Origin: JAGVSZ01 sp963747775 | GTDB lineage: Bacteria > Pseudomonadota > Gammaproteobacteria > Burkholderiales > SG8-39 | Assembly: GCA_963747775.1 (NCBI GenBank) | Contig: CAVVGT010000001.1 | Span: 429,641-493,640, forward strand | Length of the DNA: 64,000 bases | Direction: 5' to 3' | Shown here: positions 7,952 to 17,653 of the stretch, in pieces | Layout of the letters: the number at the start of each line of letters is the position of its first letter | How positions within the stretch are numbered: the first letter of the stretch is position 1 | Program-made: the position numbers and the translations under genes | The notes under the pieces: model-generated | The model's database searches: none | Seen by the model: only the letters and a program-made list of their open reading frames with translations | Told to the model about the DNA's origin: nothing

Positions 7952-9520
7952 TTACCCGACGGCGGCGAGGCGTTCCTCGAGTGCGCGGGTCGCCGCCGCG
8001 AGCGCCTCCGCGCCGCCGTCCGTGCGGAAGACGGCGGCGTCGCGCCGTTCGTCCGCGTCGAGCGGGTCCTGCGTCGCGAGCTGGCGCTCCAGCACCGCCG
8101 TCGTTGCCTCGGACGCGTCGGCGCCGGCCCGCTCGCGCGCGGCCACGCGCGCGCGCAGGACCGCCTCCGGAGCCTCGCACGTCGCGATGGCGAACGGCAC
8201 GCCGAGGGCGTGCGCGAGGTCGCGGAAGGCGGCGCGGTCCCCGCGACGCAGCGACGCGGCGTCGACGATCGCCGGCAGGCCCGCGTCGACGATCGCCCGC
8301 GCCGCCGCGGCGAGCCGGTCGTAGGTGCGCCGCGTGGCCTCCGGGCCGTACACCTCGGTGTCGATTGGTGCGTGCGTGCGCGTCAGCGCACCGAGTCCGT
8401 GCAGGCGCTTGCGCTCGACGTCCGAACGCACGCGGATGGCGCCGAGCCGCTCGAGGAGCGCCTGCGCGACGGTGGTCTTTCCGGAGCCGGACAGGCCGTG
8501 CATCAGCACCAGCGCCGGCCGCGCCGATTCCGCGAGCCGGCGCGCCAGCTCGAAGTAGCCGCGATACTCGCCCGCGACGCGCGCCTGCGCGGCCGCGGCG
8601 AGGCCCGGCTGCTGCGCGCGGATGCAGGCGACCTTGGCGCGCACCATCGCCCGGTAGACGAGATAGAAGCGCAGGACCGCCAGCCCGTCGTAGTCGCCGG
8701 TCCGCTCGAGATAGCGGTCGAGGCAGCGCCAGGCGAGCGCGTCGAGCCGGTGGTCGAGGAGATCCATGACGAGGAACGCGACCTCGCTCAGCACGTCGAT
8801 CCAGCGCAGGTCCGCGTTGAACTCGATGCAGTCGAACGCGACCGGCGCGCCGTCGATCAGCGCGATGTTGCCCAGGTGCAGGTCGCCGTGGCATTCGCGC
8901 ACGAATCCCGCGCGCCGGCGCTCGGCGAAGCGCTCGCGCCGCGCCGTGAACTCGTGCCCGGTCCACGTGCGGAGCCGCTCGAGATGCTCGACGTCGGCGG
9001 GCGCGGCCGCCAGCGGATCGATGTGGTCGAAGTTCTGCTCGGCGAACGCCACGACGCGCTCCGGCGCGCCCCAGGCGCTGTCTCGCGGTGCGCGCTCGAC
9101 GCGCGCGTGGAAATCGGCGACGGCGGCGGCGAGCGCGTCGATGTGCGCCGGCGCGAGCGCGCCGCGCTTCGCCACGCGGTCGAGCAGCGCGTCCTGCTCG
9201 AACCGGCGCATCTTCACCGCGTACTCGATCGCGGGCGTCGCGCCGAGGCGCGGGTCGTCCGGCGTGCCGCCGATCGGGACGACCTCGAGGTACAGCGCCG
9301 GCGCGGTGCGCCGGTTGAGCCGCAGCTCCTCGTCGCAGAAGCGCTTCCGCGCATCGAGCGCGGTGAAGTCGAGGAACCCGAGGTCGACGGGCTTCTTGAG
9401 CTTGTAGGCGTATTCGCCCGCGAGCAGCACCCAGGAGATGTGGGTCTCGATCAGCTCGACGGGCGCGGCCGGATGCGGATAGCGTGCCGGATCGCGCAGG
9501 CGCTGGACGAGCGCGCTCAT
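7952..9520 (-). CDS. bifunctional APH-like kinase / P-loop ATPase protein
   Basis: 522 residues, two domains. The N-terminal ~330 residues resemble aminoglycoside-phosphotransferase/choline-kinase folds, with HGDLHLGNIAL (catalytic Asp and Asn) and FDCIEFN (metal Asp). The C-terminal ~180 residues begin with Walker A GLSGSGKTT and continue as a shikimate/gluconate-kinase-like P-loop domain (IRVRSDVERKR, VDAASLRRGDR). This fused architecture is a known conserved protein of Proteobacteria, usually annotated as a bifunctional aminoglycoside phosphotransferase/ATP-binding protein. Resistance activity should not be assumed. It is probably the first gene of the 6172-9520 operon. Confidence 0.85.
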   Translation of the reverse strand: MSALVQRLRDPARYPHPAAPVELIETHISWVLLAGEYAYKLKKPVDLGFLDFTALDARKRFCDEELRLNRRTAPALYLEVVPIGGTPDDPRLGATPAIEYAVKMRRFEQDALLDRVAKRGALAPAHIDALAAAVADFHARVERAPRDSAWGAPERVVAFAEQNFDHIDPLAAAPADVEHLERLRTWTGHEFTARRERFAERRRAGFVRECHGDLHLGNIALIDGAPVAFDCIEFNADLRWIDVLSEVAFLVMDLLDHRLDALAWRCLDRYLERTGDYDGLAVLRFYLVYRAMVRAKVACIRAQQPGLAAAAQARVAGEYRGYFELARRLAESARPALVLMHGLSGSGKTTVAQALLERLGAIRVRSDVERKRLHGLGALTRTHAPIDTEVYGPEATRRTYDRLAAAARAIVDAGLPAIVDAASLRRGDRAAFRDLAHALGVPFAIATCEAPEAVLRARVAARERAGADASEATTAVLERQLATQDPLDADERRDAAVFRTDGGAEALAAATRALEERLAAVG

Positions 9521-9578
9521 CGGATTACCCTCGCGCCAACCGCGCTCGGGACTGCGCCCGTGGGGCGGACCGGCGGGA

Positions 9579-10112
9579 TCATGCCGGCTCGTAGTCGATG
9601 CGCCAGCGCTTCGCGACGTAGCGGATCACGTGCGTATCGCATCCGGGCGAGCGGTAGGTCCAGACCGGCTGGCCGGTCGCGAGCTTCGCGAGCTTGCGCG
9701 GGCGAACGTTCACCGGCAGCACGGCGAGCTCGCGCTCGCGGAGCGCGGCCGCCTCGGCGGCATGGACGGGATCGTCCCCGTAGAACAGCCACTCCCGTGC
9801 GAACGCGTCCTGGAGCCGCTCGAGCTCGTGGCACTGCGGCTCGGGAACCGGGATCGGTGGATCGATGCGCACTTCGGCCGTGTGCGTTGCGATGAGCCAG
9901 TCGCCGTAGACGTCGTTCTGCAGGGAGCGGTAGGTCACGGTCTCCTGCGTCGCGTAGTAGCGCTCGAGCATGAAGAAGCTCGCGGGGAACTCGTGGCCGC
10001 GCGCCCCAGTGAACCAGCCGAAAACGTGGTCGTCCTGCGTGAAGTAGAAGAGCCCGCAGAGGAGACCGGCGCCGCGCGGCGCGTACGCGATGTGGACTTG
10101 AGATTCGATCAT
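9579..10112 (-). CDS. conserved hypothetical protein
   Basis: 177 residues from ATG 10112; an in-frame upstream ATG at 10145 is less likely, since CGGAG lies a suitable distance before 10112. There is no signal peptide or membrane span. It is rich in aromatic residues (GLFYFTQDDHVFGWFTG, RSPGCDTHVIRYVAKRW), giving the look of a compact alpha/beta cytoplasmic protein. I do not recognise the family. It sits 58 bases upstream of the kinase-like gene on the same strand and may lead that operon. Confidence 0.6.
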   Translation of the reverse strand: MIESQVHIAYAPRGAGLLCGLFYFTQDDHVFGWFTGARGHEFPASFFMLERYYATQETVTYRSLQNDVYGDWLIATHTAEVRIDPPIPVPEPQCHELERLQDAFAREWLFYGDDPVHAAEAAALRERELAVLPVNVRPRKLAKLATGQPVWTYRSPGCDTHVIRYVAKRWRIDYEPA

Positions 10113-10276
10113 GAGCGCTCCGCGGTCCGCCTCGGGGCGAGCCAAGTGTGCTCGATCGCGGCGATCGCCTCCATGCGCTCCAAGTTACCCGGCACCCGGG
10201 GCGGGGCGTTGACGCAACGCAAGTCGGCCCCGCCATGGGCGGCGGGGCCTGGCACGAGTTTCGCTAGAATCCCGGG

Positions 10277-12832
10277 ATGCGACACGGCACAGCGTTCCTT
10301 CTGGAAGTTCAGCCGAAGATTCCCCGCCGGCTGGCGCGGCTCCGGGATCTGGCCGGCAACCTCTGGTACGGCTGGGACCGTGCGACACACGAGTTGTTCG
10401 CGCGTCTCGATCCCGAGCTGTGGAACGCGGTGGGCCACAACCCGAAGGCGCTGCTGAAGCGCATCGACGAGCAGCGGCTCGTCGATGCGGCCGACGATCC
10501 GGCGTTCCTGAGCGCGTTCAACCGCGTCCTGTCGGCCTACGACACGTACCACTCGGAGCCGCTGCGGCGCAACGGGGCCGAGTGGCTGCGCGCGACCGAC
10601 CAGGTCGCGTATTTCTGCGCCGAGTTCGGATTCCACGAGAGCCTGCCGATCTACTCGGGCGGTCTCGGCATTCTCGCCGGCGACCACTGCAAGGCGGCGA
10701 GCGACATGCTGCTGCCCTTCGTCGGGGTGGGGCTGCTGTACCGGCAGGGCTATTTCTTCCAGACGATCGACGCCGAGGGCAACCAGCACGCGCAGTACTT
10801 CGACTCCGACTTCGACGACATGCCCGCTGCGCCGGTGACCGACGAGCACGGCCACGACCTGCGCATTCCGGTCGAGCTGCCGGGGCGCACCATTAAGGTG
10901 AAGGTGTGGCAGGCGCGCGTGGGGCACGTCACGCTCTACCTGCTCGACACCGACCTCGAGGAGAACGGCGAGCGCGACCGCGACATCGCGCACCGGCTGT
11001 ACGGCGGCGACCGCACCACGCGCATCGAGCAGGAGATCGTGCTCGGCGTCGGCGGGGTGCGCGCGCTCGCGGCCGCCGGCGTGAAGCCGACGGTGTGGCA
11101 CATCAACGAGGGCCACGCGGCGTTCCTGATCCTGGAGCGCATCCGCGACGCGATGGCGCAGGGGCCCGACTTCCGCACCGCGCTCGAGGCGGTGGCCGCG
11201 AACACCGTGTTCACCACGCACACGGCGGTGCCCGCGGGGCACGATCACTTCGCCGAGGACGTGATCGGCACTTACTTCGAGGGCCTGTGCCGCGAGCGCG
11301 GCATCGCCGCCGAGGACATCCTCGCGCTCGGCCGGATGCCCGGCAGCCACGAGTTCAACATGACCGCGCTGGCGGTGCGCGGCTCGCGTCATCACAACGG
11401 GGTCTCGCGCATCCACGGCGGCGTCTCCGCGCGGATGCTCGAGGCGCTGTGGCCGCAGGTGCCGCCGGAGGAGAACCCGGTCGACTACGTGACGAACGCC
11501 GTGCACGTGCCGAGCTTCCTCGCCAACGAATGGGTGGACATCTTCGACCGCACCCTCGGGCCGGACTGGACGCAGCGCCTCGCCGACCGGCGCACCTGGG
11601 AGCGGATCGCGGAGATGCCCGATCACATCTTCTGGAGCGTCCGGCAGCATCTCAAGGCGCAGATGCTGCACCTCGTGCGCTGGCGCGTCCGCCAGCAGCA
11701 CTTTCGCAACCAGGGGAGCGAGGCGCACCTCGACCGGATGCTGCGCCTCGCCGACCCGGACAACCCGAACGTGCTCACGATCGGGTTCGGGCGCCGCTTC
11801 GCCACCTACAAGCGTGCCGGCCTCCTGTTCGAGAACCTGGACTAGCTGCGCAAGATCGTGAACGACCCCGCGCGGCCGGTCGTGTTCGTCTTCACCGGCA
11901 AGGCCCATCCGGCCGACGGTCCCGGCCAGGACATCATCCGCCAGCTGGTGCAGGTCGCGCGCATGCCGGACTTCGAGGGCAAGATCCTGCTCGTCGAGGG
12001 CTACGACCTGCGCCTCGGCCGGCGCCTCGTGTCCGGCGTCGACGTCTGGCTCAACAACCCGATCTATCCGCTCGAGGCCTCGGGCACCTCGGGGATGAAG
12101 GCGGCGATGAACGGGGTGATCAACCTTTCGGTGCTCGACGGCTGGTGGGACGAGGGCTACGACGGCGACAACGGCTGGGCGATCAAGCCCGCCGCGCAGA
12201 CGCTCGAGCAGTACAAGCGCAACCGCGAGGAGGCGCAGACGCTGTACGAGCTCCTGCAGGACCACGTGATCCCGCTCTACTACGCGCGCGGCAGCCAGGG
12301 CTTCTCGCCCGAGTGGGTGCGCCTCGCCAAGCGCTCGATCGCGACGCTGCTCCCGCGGTTCAACACCTCGCGAATGCTCGACGAGTACGTCGCGAAGTTC
12401 TACCTCCCCGCCGCGCAGCAGGGCCGTCGGTACGCGGAGGAGGGGTTCGCCGCCGCGCGCACGGTCGCCGAATGGAAGGCGCGCGTGCGCGCCGCGTGGC
12501 CGAAAGCCGGGATCCGTCGCCTAGATTCGCCGCAGAAACGCATCGTCCTCGGCGCGAGCCTGCGCATCGAGGTCGCGCTCGAGCTGGACGGCCTCTCGCC
12601 CGCCGACGTGGTGGTCGAGCTCCTGCTCGCGCGCGACGGGCCCGGATACCGCGCGGGGCGCGTGCGCCACGAGCTCGCGCCCGACGGCACCCGCACCGAG
12701 CGCGGCGAGCACCGCTTCGCGCTCGACCTCGCGCCGGAGCTGTGCGGGAGGCTCGACTACCGCATCCGCGCCTATCCCTGCCACGAGCTGCTCACCCACC
12801 CGTTCGAGCTCGGGTTGATGCTCTGGATCTAA
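10277..12832 (+). CDS. glgP: alpha-glucan phosphorylase, interrupted by an in-frame TAG
   Basis: The reading frame runs 852 codons, the length of bacterial GlgP of the DUF3417-containing type, but codon 523 (11843-11845) is TAG. The first part (522 residues) has the N-terminal DUF3417 segment (LAGNLWYGWD) and the FGFHESLPIYSGGLGILAGDH core. The second part holds the pyridoxal-phosphate site EASGTSGMKAAMNG, with the cofactor Lys at about residue 608. GlgP releases glucose-1-phosphate from glycogen or maltodextrin. Everything on both sides of the TAG is conserved and in one frame, so this is either a very recent nonsense mutation or a base error. If real, the downstream half could only restart weakly (GTG 11858) and lacks half the active site. 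It converges on glgA with overlapping stops. Confidence 0.9.
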
Positions 12833-14313
12833 CCCGGCGGAACCCGCTCGGCCTCCCGCCGCCGCAGAAGTCCCGCATACACCTCCGCGTACTTCCTCGC
12901 GGCGGTGTCCCAACCGAAGTCCGTAGTCATGCCGGTGCGCTGGATCTGGCGCCACTCCTTCGGCTCGCGGTAGAGCTCGATCGCGCGCTCGATCGCGGCG
13001 AGCAGCGCCACCGGGGTCTCTTCCTCGAACAGGAACCCGGTCGCCGTGCGGTCGGCGAGCGTTGCGGGCGTGGCGTCGACGATGGTGTCGGCGAGCCCGC
13101 CGGTCGCGCGCGCCACCGGCGGGGTGCCATAGCGCTGGCTGTACATCTGGTTCAGCCCGCACGGCTCGAAGCGCGAGGGCATCAGGAACAGGTCCGCGCC
13201 GGCCTCGATCAGGTGCGCGAGCGGCTCGTCGAAGCCGAACCGCACCGCGATGCGCTGCGCGCTCGCCTTCGCGACCGCCGCGAGCGCCTCCTCGAGCGCC
13301 CGCTCGCCGCTCCCGAGCACGACGAGCTGCGCAGGGAGGCCGACGATCTCGCGCGCGACCTCGATCGCGAGGTCGATGCCCTTCTGGTGCGTGAGCCGGC
13401 TCACCATCCCGAGCAGCGGCACGCGCGTCTCCTGCGGCAGCCCCAGCCGCTCCTGCAGCGCCTCCTTGTTGAACGCCTTTGCGGTGAGCCGGTCGGCGTC
13501 GTAGCGCTGCGCGATCAGCCGGTCGGACGAGGGATCCCACTCGGCGACGTCGATGCCGTTCGCGATGCCGTGCAGCACGCCGCTGCGCGCGGCGAGCAGC
13601 CCGTGCAGGCCGAAGCCGAGCGGCTCGTCCTGGATCTCGCGCGCGTAGCTCGGGCTCACGGTCGTGATCGCGTCGGCGTACTGCAGCCCGCCCTTGAGGA
13701 ACGACAGGCGGCCCCAGAACTCGACGCCGTCGATCGCGAAAGCGGCGGCCGGCAGACCGAGCCGCGACGCCTCCGCGGGCGGGAAGAGGCCCTGGAACGC
13801 GAGGTTGTGGATCGTCATCACCGTCGCCGCCCGCGCGCCTCCCTCGAAGCGCAGATACGCCGGCGCGAGCGCGGTCTGCCAGTCGTTGCAGTGGAGCACG
13901 TCCGGCCGCCAGTCGAGCGGGCTCGCAGGGCCCGCGAGCAGCGCCGCGACGCGTGCGAGCAGGCCGAAGCGCAGCGCGTTGTCTGCCCAGTCGACGCCGT
14001 CGCCGTCCTGGTAGGGCCCACCGTCGCGCTCGAAGAGCTCGGGGCAGTTCAGCAGCCAGGCCGGCACGCCGCTCGGCAACGGCGCCTGGTGCAGCGTGCA
14101 CGCGGGAAAGTGCGCGGTGGCGGGGACCTCGAAGAACGGCGACCGGTGCTCCGCGGCCGCGAGCACCGACGGGTACGCCGGCAGCAACACGCGGACGTCG
14201 TGCCCCAGCGCTTCGAGGGCGACGGGCAGTCCGGCGCTCACGTCGGCGAGCCCGCCGGTCTTCACCCATGGCGCGCATTCGGGCGTGGCGAAGAGGATGC
14301 GGAGGGGTTGCAA
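12829..14313 (-). CDS. glgA: glycogen synthase (ADP-glucose type, GT5)
   Basis: About 494 residues from TTG at 14313, which gives the usual GlgA length and places LRILFATPECAPWVKTGGLADV at the very N-terminus; KTGGLADV is the ADP-glucose-binding motif. Further landmarks are HCNDWQTALAP, MTIHNLAFQG and the C-terminal SRFEPCGLNQMYSQRYG and ATGGLADTI nucleotide-binding loop. The enzyme adds glucose from ADP-glucose to growing glycogen. A longer ATG start at 14376 would add about 21 residues and overlap the start of the next gene, so it is less likely. The stop overlaps the glgP stop by four bases (convergent). Confidence 0.9.
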   Translation of the reverse strand: MQPLRILFATPECAPWVKTGGLADVSAGLPVALEALGHDVRVLLPAYPSVLAAAEHRSPFFEVPATAHFPACTLHQAPLPSGVPAWLLNCPELFERDGGPYQDGDGVDWADNALRFGLLARVAALLAGPASPLDWRPDVLHCNDWQTALAPAYLRFEGGARAATVMTIHNLAFQGLFPPAEASRLGLPAAAFAIDGVEFWGRLSFLKGGLQYADAITTVSPSYAREIQDEPLGFGLHGLLAARSGVLHGIANGIDVAEWDPSSDRLIAQRYDADRLTAKAFNKEALQERLGLPQETRVPLLGMVSRLTHQKGIDLAIEVAREIVGLPAQLVVLGSGERALEEALAAVAKASAQRIAVRFGFDEPLAHLIEAGADLFLMPSRFEPCGLNQMYSQRYGTPPVARATGGLADTIVDATPATLADRTATGFLFEEETPVALLAAIERAIELYREPKEWRQIQRTGMTTDFGWDTAARKYAEVYAGLLRRREAERVPPG

Positions 14314-14374
14314 GGGCGGGGCGGCTTTCCGACAGGCATCGTAGGATAGCAGCGCTTCGCAGCACGCCCCTCGC

Positions 14375-17209
14375 ATGCAATCCGCCGCCGCGCAACCCGA
14401 TCCGCCCCCCGACCCCGCGCCGGACGCGGACGACCTCGCGCGTCGCGTGCTGCAGATCGTCGCGGCGCTGGTCGCCGAGTCGGCGCCGGCGGGACGCGCC
14501 CCGGTCGTACCGACGCTCGACAGCCAGCTCGAGCGCGACCTCGGCATCGACAGCCTCGCCGGCGTCGAGCTCGGGCTGCGCATCGAGCAGGCGCTCGGCG
14601 TGCGGCTGCCCGAGGCGACGCTGACCGAGGCGCGGACGCCGCGCGATCTGGTGGGCGCGGTCCTGCGTGCGGCGGGCATCGCGCACGGCTCGCAGGCGAC
14701 CGGCGTGGTCGCGCTCGTGGCCGAGCGCGAGATCGCCACGCCCGAGGCCGCGACGACGCTCGTCGCGATGCTCGAATGGCACGCCGAGCGCCATCCGGAC
14801 CGCACGCACATCACGCTACTCGAAGGCGACGACCGAGCGACCGCGTGGACGTATGCGCGGCTGCTCGAAGAGGCGCGGCGCACCGGCGCGGGGCTGCAGG
14901 AGGCGGGCATCGAGCCCGGCCAGTCGGTCGCGATCATGCTGCCGACGAGCCTGGAGTTCTTCGCGTCGTACTTCGGGATCCTCCTCGCGGGCGGGGTGCC
15001 GGTGCCGATCTACCCGCCGGTGCGGCTCGCGCAGCTCGGCGATCACATGCGCCGGCAGGCCGGCGTCCTTTCCAGCGCCGAGGCGCGGCTGCTCCTCACC
15101 GTTCCCGAGGCGAAGCCGCTCGGCGCCCTCCTGAAAGGCCAGGTGCCGACGCTGAAGCGCGTCGTCACGTTCGCCGACCTCGCGGAGAGCGGGGCGACGC
15201 TCACGCCGGTCGCGCGCACGCCCGACGACATCGCGTTCCTCCAGTACACCTCCGGGTCCACGGGCAACCCGAAGGGCGTGATCCTCACGCACGCCAACCT
15301 GCTCGCGAACCTGCGCGCGATGGGACGCGCGGCGGGGGCGACCGCGGGCGACGTGTTCGTGTCGTGGCTCCCGCTCTATCACGACATGGGATTGATCGGC
15401 GCCTGGCTCTGCACCCAGTATTTCGCGATCCCGCTCGTGGTGATGTCGCCGCTCGACTTCCTCGCGCGGCCGAAGCGCTGGCTGTGGGCGATCCACCGCT
15501 ACCGCGGCACGATGTCCGCCGCGCCGAACTTCGCCTACGAGATCTGCGCGACGAAGCTCGACGAGCGCGACCTGGAAGGGCTCGATCTTTCCTCGTGGCG
15601 CTGGGCGTTCAACGGCGCGGAGCCGGTGAGCGCCGAGACGATGGAGCGCTTCGCCGCGCGTTTCGTGCCCCACGGTCTCGATCCCGCGACGCTCGCGCCC
15701 GTCTACGGGCTGGCCGAATGCGCGCTCGACCTCGCCTTCCCGCCCCGGCGGCGCGGGCTCGTCGTCGACCGCATCGACCGTGCCCGGATCGCCCGCGACG
15801 GAGTCGCGGCGCCCGCGCCCGCGGACGACCCGCAGGCGCTGCGCATCGTCGGCTGCGGCCAGCCGCTGCCGAGTTACCAGGCCCGCATCGCCGACGAAGG
15901 GGGGCGCGAGCTCCCCGAGCGCGCGGTCGGCCGCGTCGAGTTCCAGGGGCCGTCGGCGACCCGCGGCTACTTCCGCAACCCCGAGGCGACGCGGGCCCTG
16001 TTCGACGGCGACTGGCTCGACACCGGCGATCTCGGCTACATCGCCGCGGGTGAGCTCTATCTCACCGGCCGCTCCAAGGACCTCATGATCCGCGGCGGCC
16101 AGAACCTCTACCCGTACGAGCTGGAGGAGGCGGTCGGAAACGTGCCGGGCGTGCGCAAGGGCTGCGTCGCCGTCTTCGCCGTGCCCGATCCCGGCAAGGG
16201 CAGCGAGCGGGTCATCGTGCTCGCCGAGACACGCGAAGGCGACGCCGCGAAGCGCGCGCAGCTGCGCCAGGACATCAATGCCCTCGCGGTCGACCTGATC
16301 GGCGGCCCGGCGGACGACGTGGTGCTCGCGCCGCCGCACACGGTGCTCAAGACCTCGAGCGGGAAGATCCGCCGCGCGGCGAGCCGCGATCTGTTCGAGC
16401 GCGGGGCGATCGGGCAGAAAGCCGCGCCGGTGTGGGAGCAGTTCGCCGGCCTCGCGCTCGCGTCGGCGCGCGGGCGGCTCGCGCAGCTCGCGCGCACCGC
16501 TCGCGAGCTGGCGTATGCGTGCTACGTGTGGACGATGGTCGGCCTGCTCAGTCTCGTCGCGGTCGTCGCGGCGCTCGTGGTGCCGACCGCCGGGTGGCGT
16601 CGCGCCACCCTGCACGGCGTCGTGCGGCTGATGGCGCGCCTGTCGGGACTGCCGGTCAAGGTGACGGGCCAGGAGCGGCTGCCCGAAGCCGGCCCGGTCG
16701 TCGTGGTCGCGAACCACGCGAGCTACGTCGACGGGCTGCTGCTCTACGCGCTGCTACCGCAACGCTTCGTCGTCGCGGCGAAGGAGGGCTTCGCGCGAAA
16801 CTTCTGGACGCGTCGCCTGCTCGGCGCGGCCGGCGCGCATTTCGTCGAACGCTTCGACCCGCAGCGCGGCGTCGAGGACGCGCGCGCGCTGGCGGCGCTC
16901 GCCGCGAGCGGGCAGGCGCTCGCATTTTTCCCGGAGGGCACGTTCACGCGCTCGCCCGGCCTCGCGCCGTTCCGCATGGGGGCGTTCGTCGTCGCCGCGC
17001 AGACCGGTGCGCCCGTGGTGCCGGTGGCGTTCCACGGCACGCGTTCGGTGCTGCGCGCCAACACCTGGATCGTGCGGCGGCGCCCGGTGAGCGTCGCGTT
17101 CGGCGCGCCGCTCGCGCCGACCGGCACCGACTGGGCCGCGGCGGTGCGCCTGCGCGATGGCGCACGGGCCGAGATCCTGCGCCAGTGCGGCGAGCCGGAT
17201 CTGGCATAG
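14375..17209 (+). CDS. fusion: acyl carrier protein - acyl-AMP ligase - PlsC acyltransferase
   Basis: 944 residues, three domains. Residues ~20-95 are an acyl carrier domain with the phosphopantetheine Ser60 in DLGIDSLAGVEL. Residues ~115-660 are an adenylating domain of the FAAL/long-chain acyl type: P-loop YTSGSTGNPKG at ~290, SWLPLYHDMGLIG, and LKTSSGKIRR near the end. A hydrophobic stretch at ~705-735 leads to a PlsC-type acyltransferase with NHASYVDG (~779) and FPEGTFTR (~852). A plausible job is activating a free fatty acid, loading it onto the internal carrier and transferring it to a lyso-lipid or other acceptor, comparable to Aas but with its own carrier. It starts about 60 bases from glgA, divergently. 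Confidence 0.88.
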   Translation: MQSAAAQPDPPPDPAPDADDLARRVLQIVAALVAESAPAGRAPVVPTLDSQLERDLGIDSLAGVELGLRIEQALGVRLPEATLTEARTPRDLVGAVLRAAGIAHGSQATGVVALVAEREIATPEAATTLVAMLEWHAERHPDRTHITLLEGDDRATAWTYARLLEEARRTGAGLQEAGIEPGQSVAIMLPTSLEFFASYFGILLAGGVPVPIYPPVRLAQLGDHMRRQAGVLSSAEARLLLTVPEAKPLGALLKGQVPTLKRVVTFADLAESGATLTPVARTPDDIAFLQYTSGSTGNPKGVILTHANLLANLRAMGRAAGATAGDVFVSWLPLYHDMGLIGAWLCTQYFAIPLVVMSPLDFLARPKRWLWAIHRYRGTMSAAPNFAYEICATKLDERDLEGLDLSSWRWAFNGAEPVSAETMERFAARFVPHGLDPATLAPVYGLAECALDLAFPPRRRGLVVDRIDRARIARDGVAAPAPADDPQALRIVGCGQPLPSYQARIADEGGRELPERAVGRVEFQGPSATRGYFRNPEATRALFDGDWLDTGDLGYIAAGELYLTGRSKDLMIRGGQNLYPYELEEAVGNVPGVRKGCVAVFAVPDPGKGSERVIVLAETREGDAAKRAQLRQDINALAVDLIGGPADDVVLAPPHTVLKTSSGKIRRAASRDLFERGAIGQKAAPVWEQFAGLALASARGRLAQLARTARELAYACYVWTMVGLLSLVAVVAALVVPTAGWRRATLHGVVRLMARLSGLPVKVTGQERLPEAGPVVVVANHASYVDGLLLYALLPQRFVVAAKEGFARNFWTRRLLGAAGAHFVERFDPQRGVEDARALAALAASGQALAFFPEGTFTRSPGLAPFRMGAFVVAAQTGAPVVPVAFHGTRSVLRANTWIVRRRPVSVAFGAPLAPTGTDWAAAVRLRDGARAEILRQCGEPDLA

Positions 17210-17263
17210 CGCGACGGACGGCGGGTCACCGCTCGGCGGCGCCGCCGCGCTGCGTTGCACCAC

Positions 17264-17304
17264 TTGATGGCTGTCAACGCCCGGTAGCACAATCGGCGTA
17301 GGGT
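17264..17304 (+). promoter_or_regulatory. FNR/ANR-type promoter upstream of DUF2934 gene
   Basis: TTGATGGCTGTCAA (17264-17277) fits the TTGAT-N4-ATCAA consensus of FNR/ANR/CRP-family regulators with one mismatch. A TAGGGT -10-like box lies at 17299-17304, placing the site at about -41.5, a typical class II activator position. The gene starts at 17344. Confidence 0.55.
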
Positions 17305-17343
17305 TTTCTTATTACTCCTACAACAATCGGTGAAGGAGACCCC

Positions 17344-17601
17344 ATGAGCGCACGCGCCGCCGTTCACGCGAAGTTGGTACCGGTCCCTGCCGTAGTCGCC
17401 GCCGCAGCAAGCGCGCTGCGCGGCGCCGGGGAGACCGAGCTCGCCCCCGAAGCGCGGAGCCGCATGATCGCCGAGGCCGCCTATTACCTGGCCGAGCGCC
17501 GCGGCTTCGATCCGGGCCACGATCTCGAAGACTGGCTCGCCGCCGAGGCCGAGGTCGATCGCGATCGGGAGACGGCCAAGCTCGCCGCCGCCGCGACGTA
17601 G
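17344..17601 (+). CDS. DUF2934 domain protein
   Basis: 85 residues; the C-terminal half (MIAEAAYYLAERRGF, GHDLEDWLAAEAEV) is a DUF2934 domain, a short helical module common in Proteobacteria and often found near stress or glycogen genes. Its function is unknown. A strong GAAGGAGA ribosome site precedes ATG 17344. An FNR-type promoter lies about 70 bases upstream, suggesting induction at low oxygen. It converges on glgB. Confidence 0.8.
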   Translation: MSARAAVHAKLVPVPAVVAAAASALRGAGETELAPEARSRMIAEAAYYLAERRGFDPGHDLEDWLAAEAEVDRDRETAKLAAAAT

Positions 17602-17653
17602 TCCCGCGCGCGACTCCGTGTCGATGCGGTGAGGCGCCGCGCCGGCGCCGGGC

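Noticed and set aside
6971..9895. Very long open frame on the plus strand opposite the phosphoesterase and kinase-like genes
   Set aside because: It is an antisense shadow in high-GC DNA: Arg/Ala-rich, without motifs, while the minus-strand proteins have clear catalytic signatures. The same holds for long frames at 999-3089 (+), 10109-12265 (-), 14816-16717 (-) and 55670-57565 (-).
14314..14376. Longer GlgA start at ATG 14376, which would overlap the start codon of the ACP fusion gene
   Set aside because: The extra residues are not GlgA-like and there is no ribosome site; TTG 14313 gives the normal N-terminus.
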